From assembly GCA_963789015.1 (NCBI GenBank), contig CAWBIU010000001.1, forward strand, positions 372,001-436,000: DNA of 64,000 nucleotides. The letters run 5' to 3'. Numbering within the stretch: the stretch's first letter is position 1; each line of letters starts with the position of its first letter. This document shows positions 32,287 through 41,321 of the stretch, in pieces. Position numbers and translations under genes: made by a program. The notes under the pieces were generated by a model, which made no database searches, was not told the DNA's origin, and was given only the letters and a program-made list of their open reading frames with translations. This DNA comes from JAOPZW01 sp963789015. GTDB lineage: Bacteria > Actinomycetota > Thermoleophilia > Solirubrobacterales > Solirubrobacteraceae.

Positions 32287-32439
32287 TCAGTGGGCGAGCC
32301 GCAGGCGCAGGCTCGGGAGGCGGAGCGGCCGGCGGCGCGTGACGCGGCGCTCGGCCTCGAGGGCGTCTCGCCAACCGGAGAGGGTCTGGCCTTCGAGGAG
32401 GTCGCTTTCGACGTAGACGAGGGGGGCGTTGGAGAGCAT
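32287..32439 (-). CDS. very small hypothetical protein
   Basis: 50 residues. The head MLSNAPLVYVESDLLEGQTL is followed by SGWRDALEAERRVTRRR and a basic Leu/Arg-rich tail. The amino-acid mix is coherent and unlike the random Arg/Ala/Pro strings of non-coding frames here. It begins 33 bases after an 18-base operator-like sequence and is followed 30 bases on by another small gene. Function unknown; it could be a small regulatory or redox peptide. Confidence 0.52.
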   Translation of the reverse strand: MLSNAPLVYVESDLLEGQTLSGWRDALEAERRVTRRRPLRLPSLRLRLAH

Positions 32440-32471
32440 GGCCGCAGCTTCCTCTCGCGGCCGTCCTCGAA

Positions 32472-32489
32472 CATCGGGGACGGTCCCTG
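32472..32489 (-). promoter_or_regulatory. operator-like motif, copy 1
   Basis: On the minus strand the sequence reads CAGGGACCGTCCCCGATG, with a GGGA-N3-TCCC dyad. The same 18-base pattern occurs at 36863-36880 and 39194-39211. It stands before the two tiny genes and behind the permease gene. A second partial copy (CAGGGACA) is immediately upstream at about 32496-32503. Confidence 0.6.
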
Positions 32490-32520
32490 GACCGTGTCCC
32501 TGAGATCCCCGGGCCGGGGA

Positions 32521-33978
32521 CTAAGGGAGCCGGCGATGCGGGCGCGCGACCACGAGGTACGCGACGCCCGCGACGGCGATCAGGGCGAGGACGATCGGCG
32601 CCGCCCAGACCTGGTAGGCCGGGGCGCCCGGCGGCGCGAGCGACGCGCGCGGCCAGGCGATGTTCACGGTCTCGAACGCCAGCCAGGCGACGGCCAGCGC
32701 GTTGACGGCCAGGCCGGTGCGCCGGCCGAGGCGCACGCTGCCCGCCGGGACCCAGGTGCCGCGCAGCCGGGCGATCAGCGCGGCCAGGGCGACGAGCAGG
32801 AAGGCCACGTAGATGGCCGCGGTGCCGAACGCGATCAGGCTCCCGACGGCGGTCGAGTCGAGTCCCAGGAGGAGCCCGAGGCAGGCGATCGCCGCGGTCA
32901 GCGCGACGGCCGCGAGCGGCACCTGGCGGCGATCGACGCGGCGCAGGCGGCCCGACCCCGGGAGCACGTCGTCGCGGGCGATCGAGTAGATCGCCCTCGC
33001 GGTCAGGGACTGCGCCGAGATCCCGCAGGCCAGGAAGGCGACGAGCACGACGGCGGCGAATGGCCGCTCCGACCACGACCCGAACGACGAGGCGACCGCC
33101 GTCGCGACCGGGTCGATGTCGCGCCCGGCCACCACCGAGGCGGGATCGGGGTGCGCGAGCGTGGCCGCGACCGCGTTGAGGATGACCAGCGCGCCGACGC
33201 TGAGCAGCGCCAGCCAGATCGCGAGCGGGACGTGCCGCGCGGCGCCGCGCGTCTCCTCCGACACGCCGACGCAGGCGTCGAAGCCGATGAACACCCAGCC
33301 GCCGACGGCCAGGGCGCTGAGCAGGGCCGAGCCCACCGATCCGCCCGACAGGGCCTCCGCGCCGAGCGTCTCGCCGAGGATCGAGACGTCCTGCTCGCGG
33401 AAGGCGAGCACGAGCGTGAGGCCGATGCCGACCGACGCGACGGCCTCGGCCGCGATCCCGAGCCTGATCGCCCGGCGCAGCACGCCGATGCCGAACGCGC
33501 CCGCGGCCGCGGAGACGGTCACGAGGACCGCGCCCGCGGCGACGATCCGGTTCGGCGACGGCGCGATGCCGAGCAGCGCGAGCAGCCATGGCGCCCCGAG
33601 GTAGGCGATCGTGGTGTTCGCCACCGCGTAGGCGCAGATCGCCACCCACCCGCTGAACCACCCATACGCGCCCCCCATGAGGCGCCGCGACCACTGGTAC
33701 GCGCCGCCGGCGATCGGGAACTCCGAGGCGAGCTCGGAGTAGACGGCGAGCAGCAGGCACTGACCGGCCAGCGCGACGGGCAGGACCCAGATCCAGGCCG
33801 GGCCGGCCACGACCGTCCCCACGAGGACGACGCCGTACAGCCCGACGACCGGCGAGATCGCGGCGAAGCCCATGCCCGCGTTGTCGAACAGGCGCAGCCG
33901 CCGCGAGAGCTCCTGCGGGTAGCCGAGCTCGGCCAGGCGCGCGGCGTCGGCGTCGACCGGGGTCGCCGTCGAGGTCAC
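32521..33978 (-). CDS. APC-superfamily amino acid permease
   Basis: 485 residues with about 12 membrane helices. The early segment GMGFAAISPVVGLYGVVLVGTVVAGPAWIWVLP and SELASEFPIAGGAYQWSRRLMG are typical of APC transporters (helix 1 and 2 motifs). WVFIGFDACVGVSEETRGAARHVP matches the helix 6-7 signature of the amino acid/choline transporter group. It should import an amino acid or amine by proton symport. Its start overlaps the end of the large LuxR-type regulator by four bases, an unusual and tight link between a regulator and a permease. Confidence 0.92.
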   Translation of the reverse strand: MTSTATPVDADAARLAELGYPQELSRRLRLFDNAGMGFAAISPVVGLYGVVLVGTVVAGPAWIWVLPVALAGQCLLLAVYSELASEFPIAGGAYQWSRRLMGGAYGWFSGWVAICAYAVANTTIAYLGAPWLLALLGIAPSPNRIVAAGAVLVTVSAAAGAFGIGVLRRAIRLGIAAEAVASVGIGLTLVLAFREQDVSILGETLGAEALSGGSVGSALLSALAVGGWVFIGFDACVGVSEETRGAARHVPLAIWLALLSVGALVILNAVAATLAHPDPASVVAGRDIDPVATAVASSFGSWSERPFAAVVLVAFLACGISAQSLTARAIYSIARDDVLPGSGRLRRVDRRQVPLAAVALTAAIACLGLLLGLDSTAVGSLIAFGTAAIYVAFLLVALAALIARLRGTWVPAGSVRLGRRTGLAVNALAVAWLAFETVNIAWPRASLAPPGAPAYQVWAAPIVLALIAVAGVAYLVVARPHRRLP

Positions 33979-36827
33979 GCGTCGGCCCGCGCCCGCTCGA
34001 TCGCGCGGGCGACCTCCACCCGCGACGAGGCGCCGAGCTTCACGAAGATGTTGCGCAGGTGCGACTCGATCGTCTTGTCGCTCAGGAACAGCGCGGCGGC
34101 GATCTCGCGGTTGGTGTGGCGCTCGACGACGAGGTCGGCGATCTCGCGCTCGCGGGGCGTCAGCGCGTCGACCCCGGCGTCGGCGTCGGTGGCCGGGCCG
34201 CGGGTCTCGGCGCGCGCCCCGAGGCGGCGCAGCTCGCGGCGCAGCTCGCCGCGCACCCGGACGGACCCACAGGCGTCGAGCTCGGTCTCGGCCTCGCGCA
34301 GCGCGGCGATCGCCCGCTCGCGCTCGCCCGCCGCGGCCAGCGCGCGGCCCGCCAGGCCCGTCGAGTAGGCGGCCTGCAGCCGCGCGCCGATCCCGCGCGC
34401 GGCGTGCGCCGAGGCCTCGGCCGCGCGTGCCGCCTCGAGCGCCTCGCCCGCGGCGAGCAGCACCGCCGCACGGGCGCGGCCCGAGAGCGCCGAGGACAGG
34501 CCCGTGCCGAGCCGCGCGGCGTTGGCCTCGGCGCGTGCGGCGAAGGCCTCGGCCGCGTCAGGATCGCCCAACGCGAGCTCGGCCAGCGCGAGGTTCTCGA
34601 GGTTGAAGCACTGGTCGGCGGCGGTCCAGCCGGCGAGCTCGTCGCCGCCGGCCTGGCGCATCAGCTCGCGCGCGCCCGCGGCGTCGCCGAGCTCGAAGCG
34701 CGAGACCGCGAGCACCCACCCCGCGCCGCCGCCGGCCGAGGGCATCGTCCCGCCGAACAGCCGGTCGCCGATCCGCGCGCTCTCCTCCGCCGCGGCGACG
34801 GCGGCGTCGAGCTCGCCGGCGAAGTAGCGCGCCCAGGCCAGCTCGAACAGCGACCAGAACAGGTAGTGCGGGTTGGGCGACAGCCGCGCCCCCTCGACGG
34901 CGGCCTCGCAAAGCTCGATCGCCTCGGCGAGGCGCCCCTGCATCTCGTAGGGGAAGCAGCGCACGAGCGTCAGCGGCACGAGCAGCCGGCCCTCGCCGGT
35001 CGCCCGCGCGATCGCGATCCCGCGCTCGGAGTGGGCGATCGCGTCGGCGTAGCGCTCCAGGTAGGTCTCCGCCCAGGCCAGGTAGTAGAGGGCCTCGAGG
35101 CGCGGCGCGAGCTCGGCGTCGGTGAGCCCGTCGAGCGCGACCGCCTCCTCGTGGTGCCCGCGGGCGTCGTCGAGCCGGCCGGCGCACGCCTCGGCCAGGC
35201 ACAGCGCGGCCGCCGCCGTGGCGATCAGCCCCGGCTCGCCGACCGCCTTGGCGTTCTCGAGCGCGCCCGCGCCGGCCTCGATGGCAGCCTTCAGCTCGAG
35301 GTCGTAGAGCGCGTCGACGGCGAGCTCCGTGCCGAGCGCGGCCGCCGCCGCCGTCGCGCCGTCCGGCAGCTCGTCCCAGGCGCGTGCGAGCCGCCGATGG
35401 GCGTCCTCGTGGCGCCCGAGCCAATGCTCGACGGCGGCACAGAGGGTGGTCAGCTCGACGCGCCGCACGGCGTCGCCGGCGGGCAGCAGATCGATCGCCT
35501 CGAGCAGCGTCGTGCGGCAGCGCTCGAGCTCGCCCATCGACCGCAGCGCCGAGGCGAGCGCCACGGTGACGTCCGCGCGCCGCGCCCGGTCGTCGTGGGG
35601 GAGCAGGCGCAGCGCTGCCTCGAGCCAGCGCGCCGACGCGCCGGGGGCGTGGGCCGCCGTCGCCGCGCCCGCCTCCATGAGCACCGCGAAGGCCTCCTCG
35701 TCGCCGGGCCGCGCGGCCTGCTCGACATGGTGGGCGCGCTCGGCCGCCGGCGCGCCGTGAGCGGCCAGCGCGTCCGCCGCGCGCTCGTGGGCGGCGAGCC
35801 GCCAGCCGCCGGGCGTCGACTCGTAGACGGCGCGGCGGACGAGCGGATGGCGGAAGGCGAAGCGCCGCGGCAGGCGGGTCGGGCGCACGAGCTCGCGCGC
35901 GAGCAGCCCGTCCAGCGCGGTGAGCCAGCCCGGCTCGGCGAGCTCGGCCACCGCGGCGGCGACGTCGGCGTCGAAGGGGTCGCCGGTTACGGCCGCGCCC
36001 TGCACGAGCGCCCGCTCGGCCTCCGACAGGGTCGAGAGCTCCTCGCCGAGCGACGCGACCACCGCGCGCGGGACACCGTCGCCGCCGGCGTCCGCCGGGG
36101 CGCCGGTCCCGGCGACGCGTGCGAGCTGCTCGAGGTAGAACGGGTTGCCGCCGGCCTGCTCGAAGAGCGCGGCCGCGGCGCGCGCATCGACCTCGCCGAG
36201 CAGCGCGGCGGCGTCCGCCTCGGCGAGCTGCTCGAGCGCGAGGCGCCGGACCGAGGGCACGCCCAGCGCCGCGACGAGCCGGCTGGGCGCCTGCCCGCTG
36301 CGGAACGACAGCGCGAGCAGGACCGGGGCGGCGAGCGCGCGGCGCAGGATCGAGGCGATGAGCTCGATCGACGCGCCGTCGCACCAGTGCAGGTCGTCCA
36401 GGGTGACGACGAGCGGGCGGTCCGCGGCGAGCCGCTCGAGCAGGCGGCGCGCCGCGCGGTGCGCGCGGTAGCGCTCGTCGGGGACGGATCCGGCCGCCTC
36501 GGGCCGGCCGCGCGAGGGCAGGATGTCGCTCAGGTCGCCGTCGGCCTCGATGTCCTGCGACGCCACGTAGGCGTCCAGCGCGTCGGCCCACACGCTGAAG
36601 GGGACGTCGCGCTCGAACTCGGCCGCGGTCCCGGCCAGGACGAGGTGGCCGCGGTCCTCCGCGCGGCCGCGCAGCTCGTCGAGCAGGCGCGTCTTGCCGA
36701 TCCCCGGCTCGCCCTCCAGGGCGATGCACGCCGCCGCGCCGCCGGCCAGCGCGTCGAGCGCCCCGTCGAGCTCCTGGAGCTCGGCATCGCGTCCGACGGT
36801 CCGGCCGGGGCTCAGCTCGATGGCCAC
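33975..36827 (-). CDS. large ATP-binding LuxR-family regulator (LAL type)
   Basis: 950 residues from GTG 36827. The N-terminal AAA domain has the P-loop EGEPGIGKT (residues 38-46) and Walker B VVTLDDLHWCD. The central 500 residues are an Ala-rich helical repeat region of tetratricopeptide type. The LuxR helix-turn-helix at the end is LTPREREIADLVVERHTNREIAAALFLSDKTIESHLRNIFVKLGASSR. LAL regulators switch on catabolic or secondary-metabolite genes when a ligand is bound. It is co-translated with the permease and diverges from the MMPL exporter, and three copies of an operator-like motif flank its neighbourhood. Confidence 0.93.
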   Translation of the reverse strand: MAIELSPGRTVGRDAELQELDGALDALAGGAAACIALEGEPGIGKTRLLDELRGRAEDRGHLVLAGTAAEFERDVPFSVWADALDAYVASQDIEADGDLSDILPSRGRPEAAGSVPDERYRAHRAARRLLERLAADRPLVVTLDDLHWCDGASIELIASILRRALAAPVLLALSFRSGQAPSRLVAALGVPSVRRLALEQLAEADAAALLGEVDARAAAALFEQAGGNPFYLEQLARVAGTGAPADAGGDGVPRAVVASLGEELSTLSEAERALVQGAAVTGDPFDADVAAAVAELAEPGWLTALDGLLARELVRPTRLPRRFAFRHPLVRRAVYESTPGGWRLAAHERAADALAAHGAPAAERAHHVEQAARPGDEEAFAVLMEAGAATAAHAPGASARWLEAALRLLPHDDRARRADVTVALASALRSMGELERCRTTLLEAIDLLPAGDAVRRVELTTLCAAVEHWLGRHEDAHRRLARAWDELPDGATAAAAALGTELAVDALYDLELKAAIEAGAGALENAKAVGEPGLIATAAAALCLAEACAGRLDDARGHHEEAVALDGLTDAELAPRLEALYYLAWAETYLERYADAIAHSERGIAIARATGEGRLLVPLTLVRCFPYEMQGRLAEAIELCEAAVEGARLSPNPHYLFWSLFELAWARYFAGELDAAVAAAEESARIGDRLFGGTMPSAGGGAGWVLAVSRFELGDAAGARELMRQAGGDELAGWTAADQCFNLENLALAELALGDPDAAEAFAARAEANAARLGTGLSSALSGRARAAVLLAAGEALEAARAAEASAHAARGIGARLQAAYSTGLAGRALAAAGERERAIAALREAETELDACGSVRVRGELRRELRRLGARAETRGPATDADAGVDALTPREREIADLVVERHTNREIAAALFLSDKTIESHLRNIFVKLGASSRVEVARAIERARADA

Positions 36828-36836
36828 CTCGGGGCG

Positions 36837-36842
36837 AGCCTA
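36837..36842 (-). promoter_or_regulatory. TAGGCT -10 element (leaderless) of the LAL regulator
   Basis: On the minus strand TAGGCT ends nine bases before GTG 36827. The operator-like motif at 36863-36880 lies about 20 bases further upstream, placing it near the -35 region. Confidence 0.45.
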
Positions 36843-36862
36843 CCCCTGTTGACGCCCCGGTT

Positions 36863-36880
36863 CAGGGAGCGTCCCCGATG
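36863..36880 (+). promoter_or_regulatory. operator-like motif, copy 2
   Basis: CAGGGAGCGTCCCCGATG with a GGGA-N3-TCCC dyad, in the divergent gap between the LAL regulator and the MMPL exporter, 34 bases before the exporter ATG. It differs from copy 1 at one of 18 positions. Confidence 0.62.
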
Positions 36881-36914
36881 AACCCGGGGGCCCTGCGCAA
36901 CGAGGCTGCGGGGC

Positions 36915-39119
36915 ATGAACCAGTCACGCAACATCGCAGCGAGGGCAGGGCGCTGGAGCGCCCAGCACCGCAAGACGGCCATCCTCGGATGGATCGCCTT
37001 CGTCATCCTCGCGTTCGTCGTCGGCGGCAAGGTCGGCACGAACCTCCTCACTGACGCGCAGTCGGGCGTTGGAGAGTCCGGCAAGGCCTCGCGCATCGTC
37101 GCCGACGCCTATCCCGACAAGGTCGGCGAGGTCGTCCTCGTCCAGAGCAAGAGCCTGAAGACCGGTGATCCTCGATTCCGGGCCGTGGTCGACGACGTGA
37201 CACAACGTCTCGACGGCGTAGCCGGCGTCACCGCGATCAGCGGCCCGTACGACAAGGCCGGCGCCGGCGCCGTCTCCCCCGACGGCCATGCCGCGCTCGT
37301 CCAGTTCGAGATCCCGGGCGACAGCGAGAAGGACGCCAGCCGTCACCGCGAAGATCGAGAAGTCGGTGGCCGCCGTCGACGCCGCCGCGCAAGGCGCACC
37401 CCGGCTTCCGCGTCGAGCAGTCCGGCGGCGGCAGCTCCGAGGCGGAGTTCCAGGCCGTCTTCAACTCCGACCTCCAGAAGGCCGGCACGACGTCGCTCCC
37501 CGTCACGCTCCTGATCCTGCTCGTCGCCTTCGGCGCGATGGTCGCGGCCGGGATCCCCCTGCTGCTCGCCATCACCGGCGTCGTGGCGACGATGGGCCTC
37601 GTCGGCCCGCTCAGCCAGCTCACCCCGGTCGACGACTCCATCAACCACGTGATCCTGCTCATCGGCCTGGCCGTGGGCGTGGACTACTCGCTGTTCTATC
37701 TGCGCCGCGTCCGCGAGGAACGGGCCGCGGGGCGTAGCAACAGCGCGGCCATCGAGGCGGCCGCCGCGACCTCCGGGCGCGCCGTGCTGATCTCCGGCGT
37801 CACGGTGATGATCGCCATGGCCGGGATGTACTTCGGCGGCGCGGCGACGTTCACCTCGTTCGCCACCGGCACGATCGCCGTCGTCGGCGTGGCCATGCTC
37901 GGCTCCCTCACGGTGCTGCCGGCGATGCTCGCGCTGCTCGGCGACAAGGTCGACAAGGGCCGCGTGCCCGGACTGGACCGCCTCAAGCGGCGCATGGCCT
38001 CCTACGGCATGTGGTCGCGGATCGTCGATCGCGTCATGCGCCGCCCGCTGCTGTGGGCGCTCACCTCGGTCGCGCTGCTGCTGGCGCTCGCCGCTCCGGC
38101 GCTGCACATGGACACCGGCACGCCGGGCACCGACACGCTGCCCAAGGGCCTGGCGGTCGTCCAGAAGTTCGAGCACCTCAAGGCCGCGTTCCCGAGCGAG
38201 ACGGACACGCTGAGCGTGGTCGTCAAGGGCGCCGACGTGACGTCGCCCGCCGTGACCGCCGCGATCGATGAGCTCGAGCACGCCACGCAGGCCGACAAGG
38301 CGCTGTTCCCGAGCCAGGACGGCCTCGACCGAGACCGTCAACCCCGACCACACCGTCACGACGCTCGACATCCAGGTCGGTCTCGACGAGAAGTCCGATC
38401 AGGCGCTGGACGCGCTGCGCGAGGACATGATCCCCGCCACGCTCGGCCAGGTGGACGGGCTCGAGGCCCACGCCACCGGCGCGACCGCCGTCGACCGCGA
38501 CTTCAACGACTCGATGATGTCGCACCTGCCGATCGTGTTCGGCTTCGTGATCCTCGCCGCCTTCGTGCTGCTGCTGGTCACGTTCCGCTCGATCGTCGTC
38601 CCGATCAAGGCGATCATCCTGAACCTGCTCTCCATCGGCGCGGCCTACGGCGCGATGGTGCTGGTCTTCCAGGACGGCTGGCTGAACGGCCTGCTCGGCG
38701 TGTCGGCCACCGGCCCGATCGAGTCCTGGATCCCGCTGTTCATGTTCGTGGTCCTGTTCGGGCTGTCGATGGACTACCACGTGTTCATCCTCAGCCGGGT
38801 CCGCGAGCTCTACGACGGCGGCATGAAGACCGAGGACGCGGTGTCCACGGCGATCAAGAGCACCGCCGGCGTCGTGACCAGCGCCGCCGTGGTGATGGTG
38901 TTCGTGTTCGCCATCTTCGGGACGCTCTCGTGGATGATGTTCAAGCAGATGGGCGTCGGCCTGGCCTTCGCCATCCTGCTCGACGCCACCCTCGTCCGCG
39001 GGGTCCTGCTGCCCGCGAGCATGAAGCTCCTCGGCGACCGCAACTGGTGGCTGCCCAAGCGGCTGGGCTGGCTGCCGCAGGTCCGCCACGAGGGCGAGGT
39101 GGTGCCCGCCCAGGCCTAG
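36915..39119 (+). pseudogene. MMPL/RND-family transporter, with three frameshifts
   Basis: From ATG 36915 the first frame has the N-terminal helix (KTAILGWIAFVILAFVVGG) and periplasmic part. The frame shifts near 37340 and again near 37390, then runs through GFRVEQSGGGSSEAEFQAVF and the helices with GLAVGVDYSLFYLRRVREE. It shifts a third time near 38320 and ends with the second helix bundle (FGLSMDYHVFILSRVREL) at 39119. Repaired, the protein has about 733 residues with the full duplicated MMPL fold, which exports lipids or drugs by proton flow. Total length is divisible by three, so the three shifts cancel, as three equal one-base gains would. Confidence 0.9.
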
Positions 39120-39149
39120 CTCTCCGACACCAGACCCCGGCCCTCCAAC

Positions 39150-39178
39150 GCGGCGCCCGCCCTCCCGGCGGGCGCCGC
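39150..39178 (+). terminator. strong hairpin terminator after the MMPL gene
   Basis: Perfect 12-base arms GCGGCGCCCGCC and GGCGGGCGCCGC with a CTCCC loop, about 30 bases after the MMPL stop. No T-run follows. Confidence 0.75.
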
Positions 39179-39193
39179 TCGTGCGTGTGGGTT

Positions 39194-39211
39194 CAGGGAG
39201 CCTCCCTGATG
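39194..39211 (+). promoter_or_regulatory. operator-like motif, copy 3
   Basis: CAGGGAGCCTCCCTGATG, with GGGA-N3-TCCC dyad, 32 bases before ATG 39244. Copy 2 is 34 bases before its ATG, so spacing as well as sequence is shared. Confidence 0.6.
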
Positions 39212-39243
39212 ATCCGAGGCCGCCGGCCCGGCAGCCTGATCCC

Positions 39244-39486
39244 ATGCCCTCCTATCTCCTGCATCACCACCACGACCCCGCCGACTGCGCCGCCGCGTTC
39301 GCCGCCTGGACCGGGTTCGAGAGCCCGCTGCGCCACCGCACCGCGGTGTCGACCTGCCTGACCGGCGGGCACTCGGTCATGTGGCACGTCGAGGCCTCCG
39401 ACCAGGCGGCGGCGCTTGCACTGCTGCCGCGCTACGTGCGCCGGCGGACCGAGGTCAGCGCGACGCGGGACGTGCAGATCCCCTGA
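39244..39486 (+). CDS. small hypothetical protein
   Basis: 80 residues. It begins MPSYLLHHHHDPADCAAAFAAWTGF, a His-rich head with one Cys, and continues with AVSTCLTGGHSVMWHVEASDQAAALALLPRYV, which looks like a small ferredoxin-fold (alpha-beta) domain. The clustered His, Cys and later His residues could bind a metal. It has its own copy of the operator motif and a terminator upstream, so it is a separate unit of the same apparent regulon. Its end overlaps the convergent amidase gene by 32 bases. Confidence 0.65.
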   Translation: MPSYLLHHHHDPADCAAAFAAWTGFESPLRHRTAVSTCLTGGHSVMWHVEASDQAAALALLPRYVRRRTEVSATRDVQIP

Positions 39487-40594
39487 GCGCCCGCTCGAGC
39501 AGCGCGCCCGCCGCGAGCACGAGCGCGTCGTCGCCGGGGCGCCCGACGAGCTGGACCGACGCGGGCAGGCCGTCCTCGGCGGCCCCGCAGGGCAGCGCGA
39601 GCGCGGGCGAGCCGGTGGCGTTCCACGGGAACGTCAGCTTGATCATCCGGTTGCGCAGCGCGAGGTCGCCGATCCCGCGCGCCGGCGCGACGTGCTCGAG
39701 CGTCGGAGTGAGGACGAGGTCGACGCCGGCCGTGGCCTCGGCCACCTGCTCGCGGTAGCGGGCATGGCCGGCCGCCGCCTCGTCGACCTTGGCGTCGCTC
39801 AGCGCGAGCGCGCTGTCGAGCTTGGCGGCGACGTTCTCCCCGTACTGCTCGCGGCGCTCGGGGAACAGGCCGCGGTGCGACTCGGCCGCCTCGCGCGCGA
39901 AGACGGCGTAGAAGCCGTCGGGGAACGGGACCTCGAGCGCTTCGCGGCCCGGGAGGTGCCCGGCCGCGGCCACGACGCGCTCGCGCACGAGCGGATCGGC
40001 GCCCTCGGTCCAGGCCACGCCGACGCGCAGGTCGCCGAGGTCGTCCAGCGACGCCGGCTCGAAGCCCGGCACGAGCGCGCGCATCATCGCCACGCAGCCG
40101 GCGACGTCGCGGGCCATCGGCCCGACGTGGTCGAAGCTCGGAGCCAGCGGGAAGCAGCCGTCGACCGGCACGAGCCCGTGCGTGGGCTTGAACGCGGTGA
40201 TCCCGCAGCACGCGGCGGGGATGCGGACCGAGCCGCCCGAGTCCGTCCCCACGCCCGCGTCGGCGTCGCGGTCGACGAGCGCGGCCGCGCAGCCGCCGCT
40301 CGACCCGCCGGCGATCCGGTCGTCCGCGAGCGGGTTGGGCACGTCGCCGTAGTGCGGGTTCTCGGAGGTGATGCCCCACGCGAACTCGTGCAGGTTGGCC
40401 TTGCCGACCGAGACGTAGCCCGCCTCCTCGAGGCGCCTGACGGCGGTCGCCGTCGCGTCGGGGACGTGGTCGGCGTAGACGAGCGAGCCGTAGGTCGTGC
40501 GCACGCCCGCGGTGTCGAACAGGTCCTTGACGGCGAGCGGGATGCCGTCGCCCGCCGGCTCGCACTCGGTGATGAAGACCCCCGCCCTCACCAC
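39455..40594 (-). CDS. amidase (amidase signature family)
   Basis: 379 residues starting with GTG. The Ser-Ser-Lys catalytic triad is visible: Lys in GIPLAVKDLFDTAG, the signature IAGGSSGGCAAALVDRDADAGVGTDSGGSVRIPAACCGITAFKPT with cis-Ser and nucleophile Ser. LPCGAAEDGLPASVQLVG is the usual C-terminal block. It is shorter than GatA-type amidases (about 480), lacking N-terminal helices; it is likely to hydrolyse small amides. No transamidosome partner (GatB/C) is nearby, which argues against a role in Gln-tRNA synthesis. Confidence 0.9.
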   Translation of the reverse strand: MVRAGVFITECEPAGDGIPLAVKDLFDTAGVRTTYGSLVYADHVPDATATAVRRLEEAGYVSVGKANLHEFAWGITSENPHYGDVPNPLADDRIAGGSSGGCAAALVDRDADAGVGTDSGGSVRIPAACCGITAFKPTHGLVPVDGCFPLAPSFDHVGPMARDVAGCVAMMRALVPGFEPASLDDLGDLRVGVAWTEGADPLVRERVVAAAGHLPGREALEVPFPDGFYAVFAREAAESHRGLFPERREQYGENVAAKLDSALALSDAKVDEAAAGHARYREQVAEATAGVDLVLTPTLEHVAPARGIGDLALRNRMIKLTFPWNATGSPALALPCGAAEDGLPASVQLVGRPGDDALVLAAGALLERALRGSARPASR

Positions 40595-40604
40595 GTGAGT
40601 CCTA

Positions 40605-41321
40605 TCAGGGCGCCGCGGCGACGGTGAGCACGGCCTGCGCGTGGCGCTGCGCGCCCGCCGCGTCCAGCCGCCCGCCGGGCAGCTCGACGACGATCGAGCT
40701 GCCGGGGCGCACGCGCACGTTCTGCCAGCGCGACATGCTGCCCGGCCGCGGCGCGAGCGGCCGCGCCGGCAGCCCGGTGAGCGCCGAGTAGGAGCGCTGC
40801 AGTCCGGCGGCGCCGCGCTCGGGACGGTCGACGAGCGTCAGCGGCTGGTGGTACCAGATGGTGACGGCGGGGCGCTCGCGCAGGATGAGGCGCCGCAGCG
40901 CGCGCGTCTCGGGCTCGGAGAAGGCCCGTGGGCCCGCGTAGAAGCGCGAGCCGGGCGGCCCCAGGTCGCGCCGCCCCTGCGGCGAGTTGCGGTTGAGGTC
41001 GACGCCGCGGGCGTTGCCGCGCGTGCGGCGCGCGAAGCCGTCGGGGTTCATGTTGCGCACGAGCAGCAGCTCGGCGCCGGGCGGCGCGGCGACCGCGCGC
41101 AGCAGGTCGACGACGGCCCGCCCGGCGCACTCGTCGCCGTGGATGCAGCCGACGACCAGCACCTTGCGCGCCGCCGCGGGGTCGCCGACGCGCACGAGGC
41201 CGATCGGCCGCCCCTCGACCGAGCGCCCGAGGCGCTCGACGCGCGGCGACTGGGCGGGCGCCGGCGCGGCGAGGAGCGCCGCCGCGACCGCCGCCGCGGC
41301 GAGCACGACGAGGCGCCTCAC
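40605..41321 (-). CDS. secreted M14-type zinc carboxypeptidase
   Basis: 238 residues from GTG 41321, overlapping the upstream HAD stop by four bases. A clear signal peptide is present: VRRLVVLAAAAVAAALLAAPAPAQS. The zinc ligands are in VGCIHGDECAGRAVV (His and Glu), the substrate-binding Asn-Arg in NARGVDLNRNSPQG, the third zinc ligand in TIWYHQPL, and the catalytic Glu in SIVVELPGG. It trims C-terminal residues from peptides, possibly cell-wall peptides, outside the membrane. The domain is compact but has all active-site residues. Confidence 0.88.
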   Translation of the reverse strand: MRRLVVLAAAAVAAALLAAPAPAQSPRVERLGRSVEGRPIGLVRVGDPAAARKVLVVGCIHGDECAGRAVVDLLRAVAAPPGAELLLVRNMNPDGFARRTRGNARGVDLNRNSPQGRRDLGPPGSRFYAGPRAFSEPETRALRRLILRERPAVTIWYHQPLTLVDRPERGAAGLQRSYSALTGLPARPLAPRPGSMSRWQNVRVRPGSSIVVELPGGRLDAAGAQRHAQAVLTVAAAP

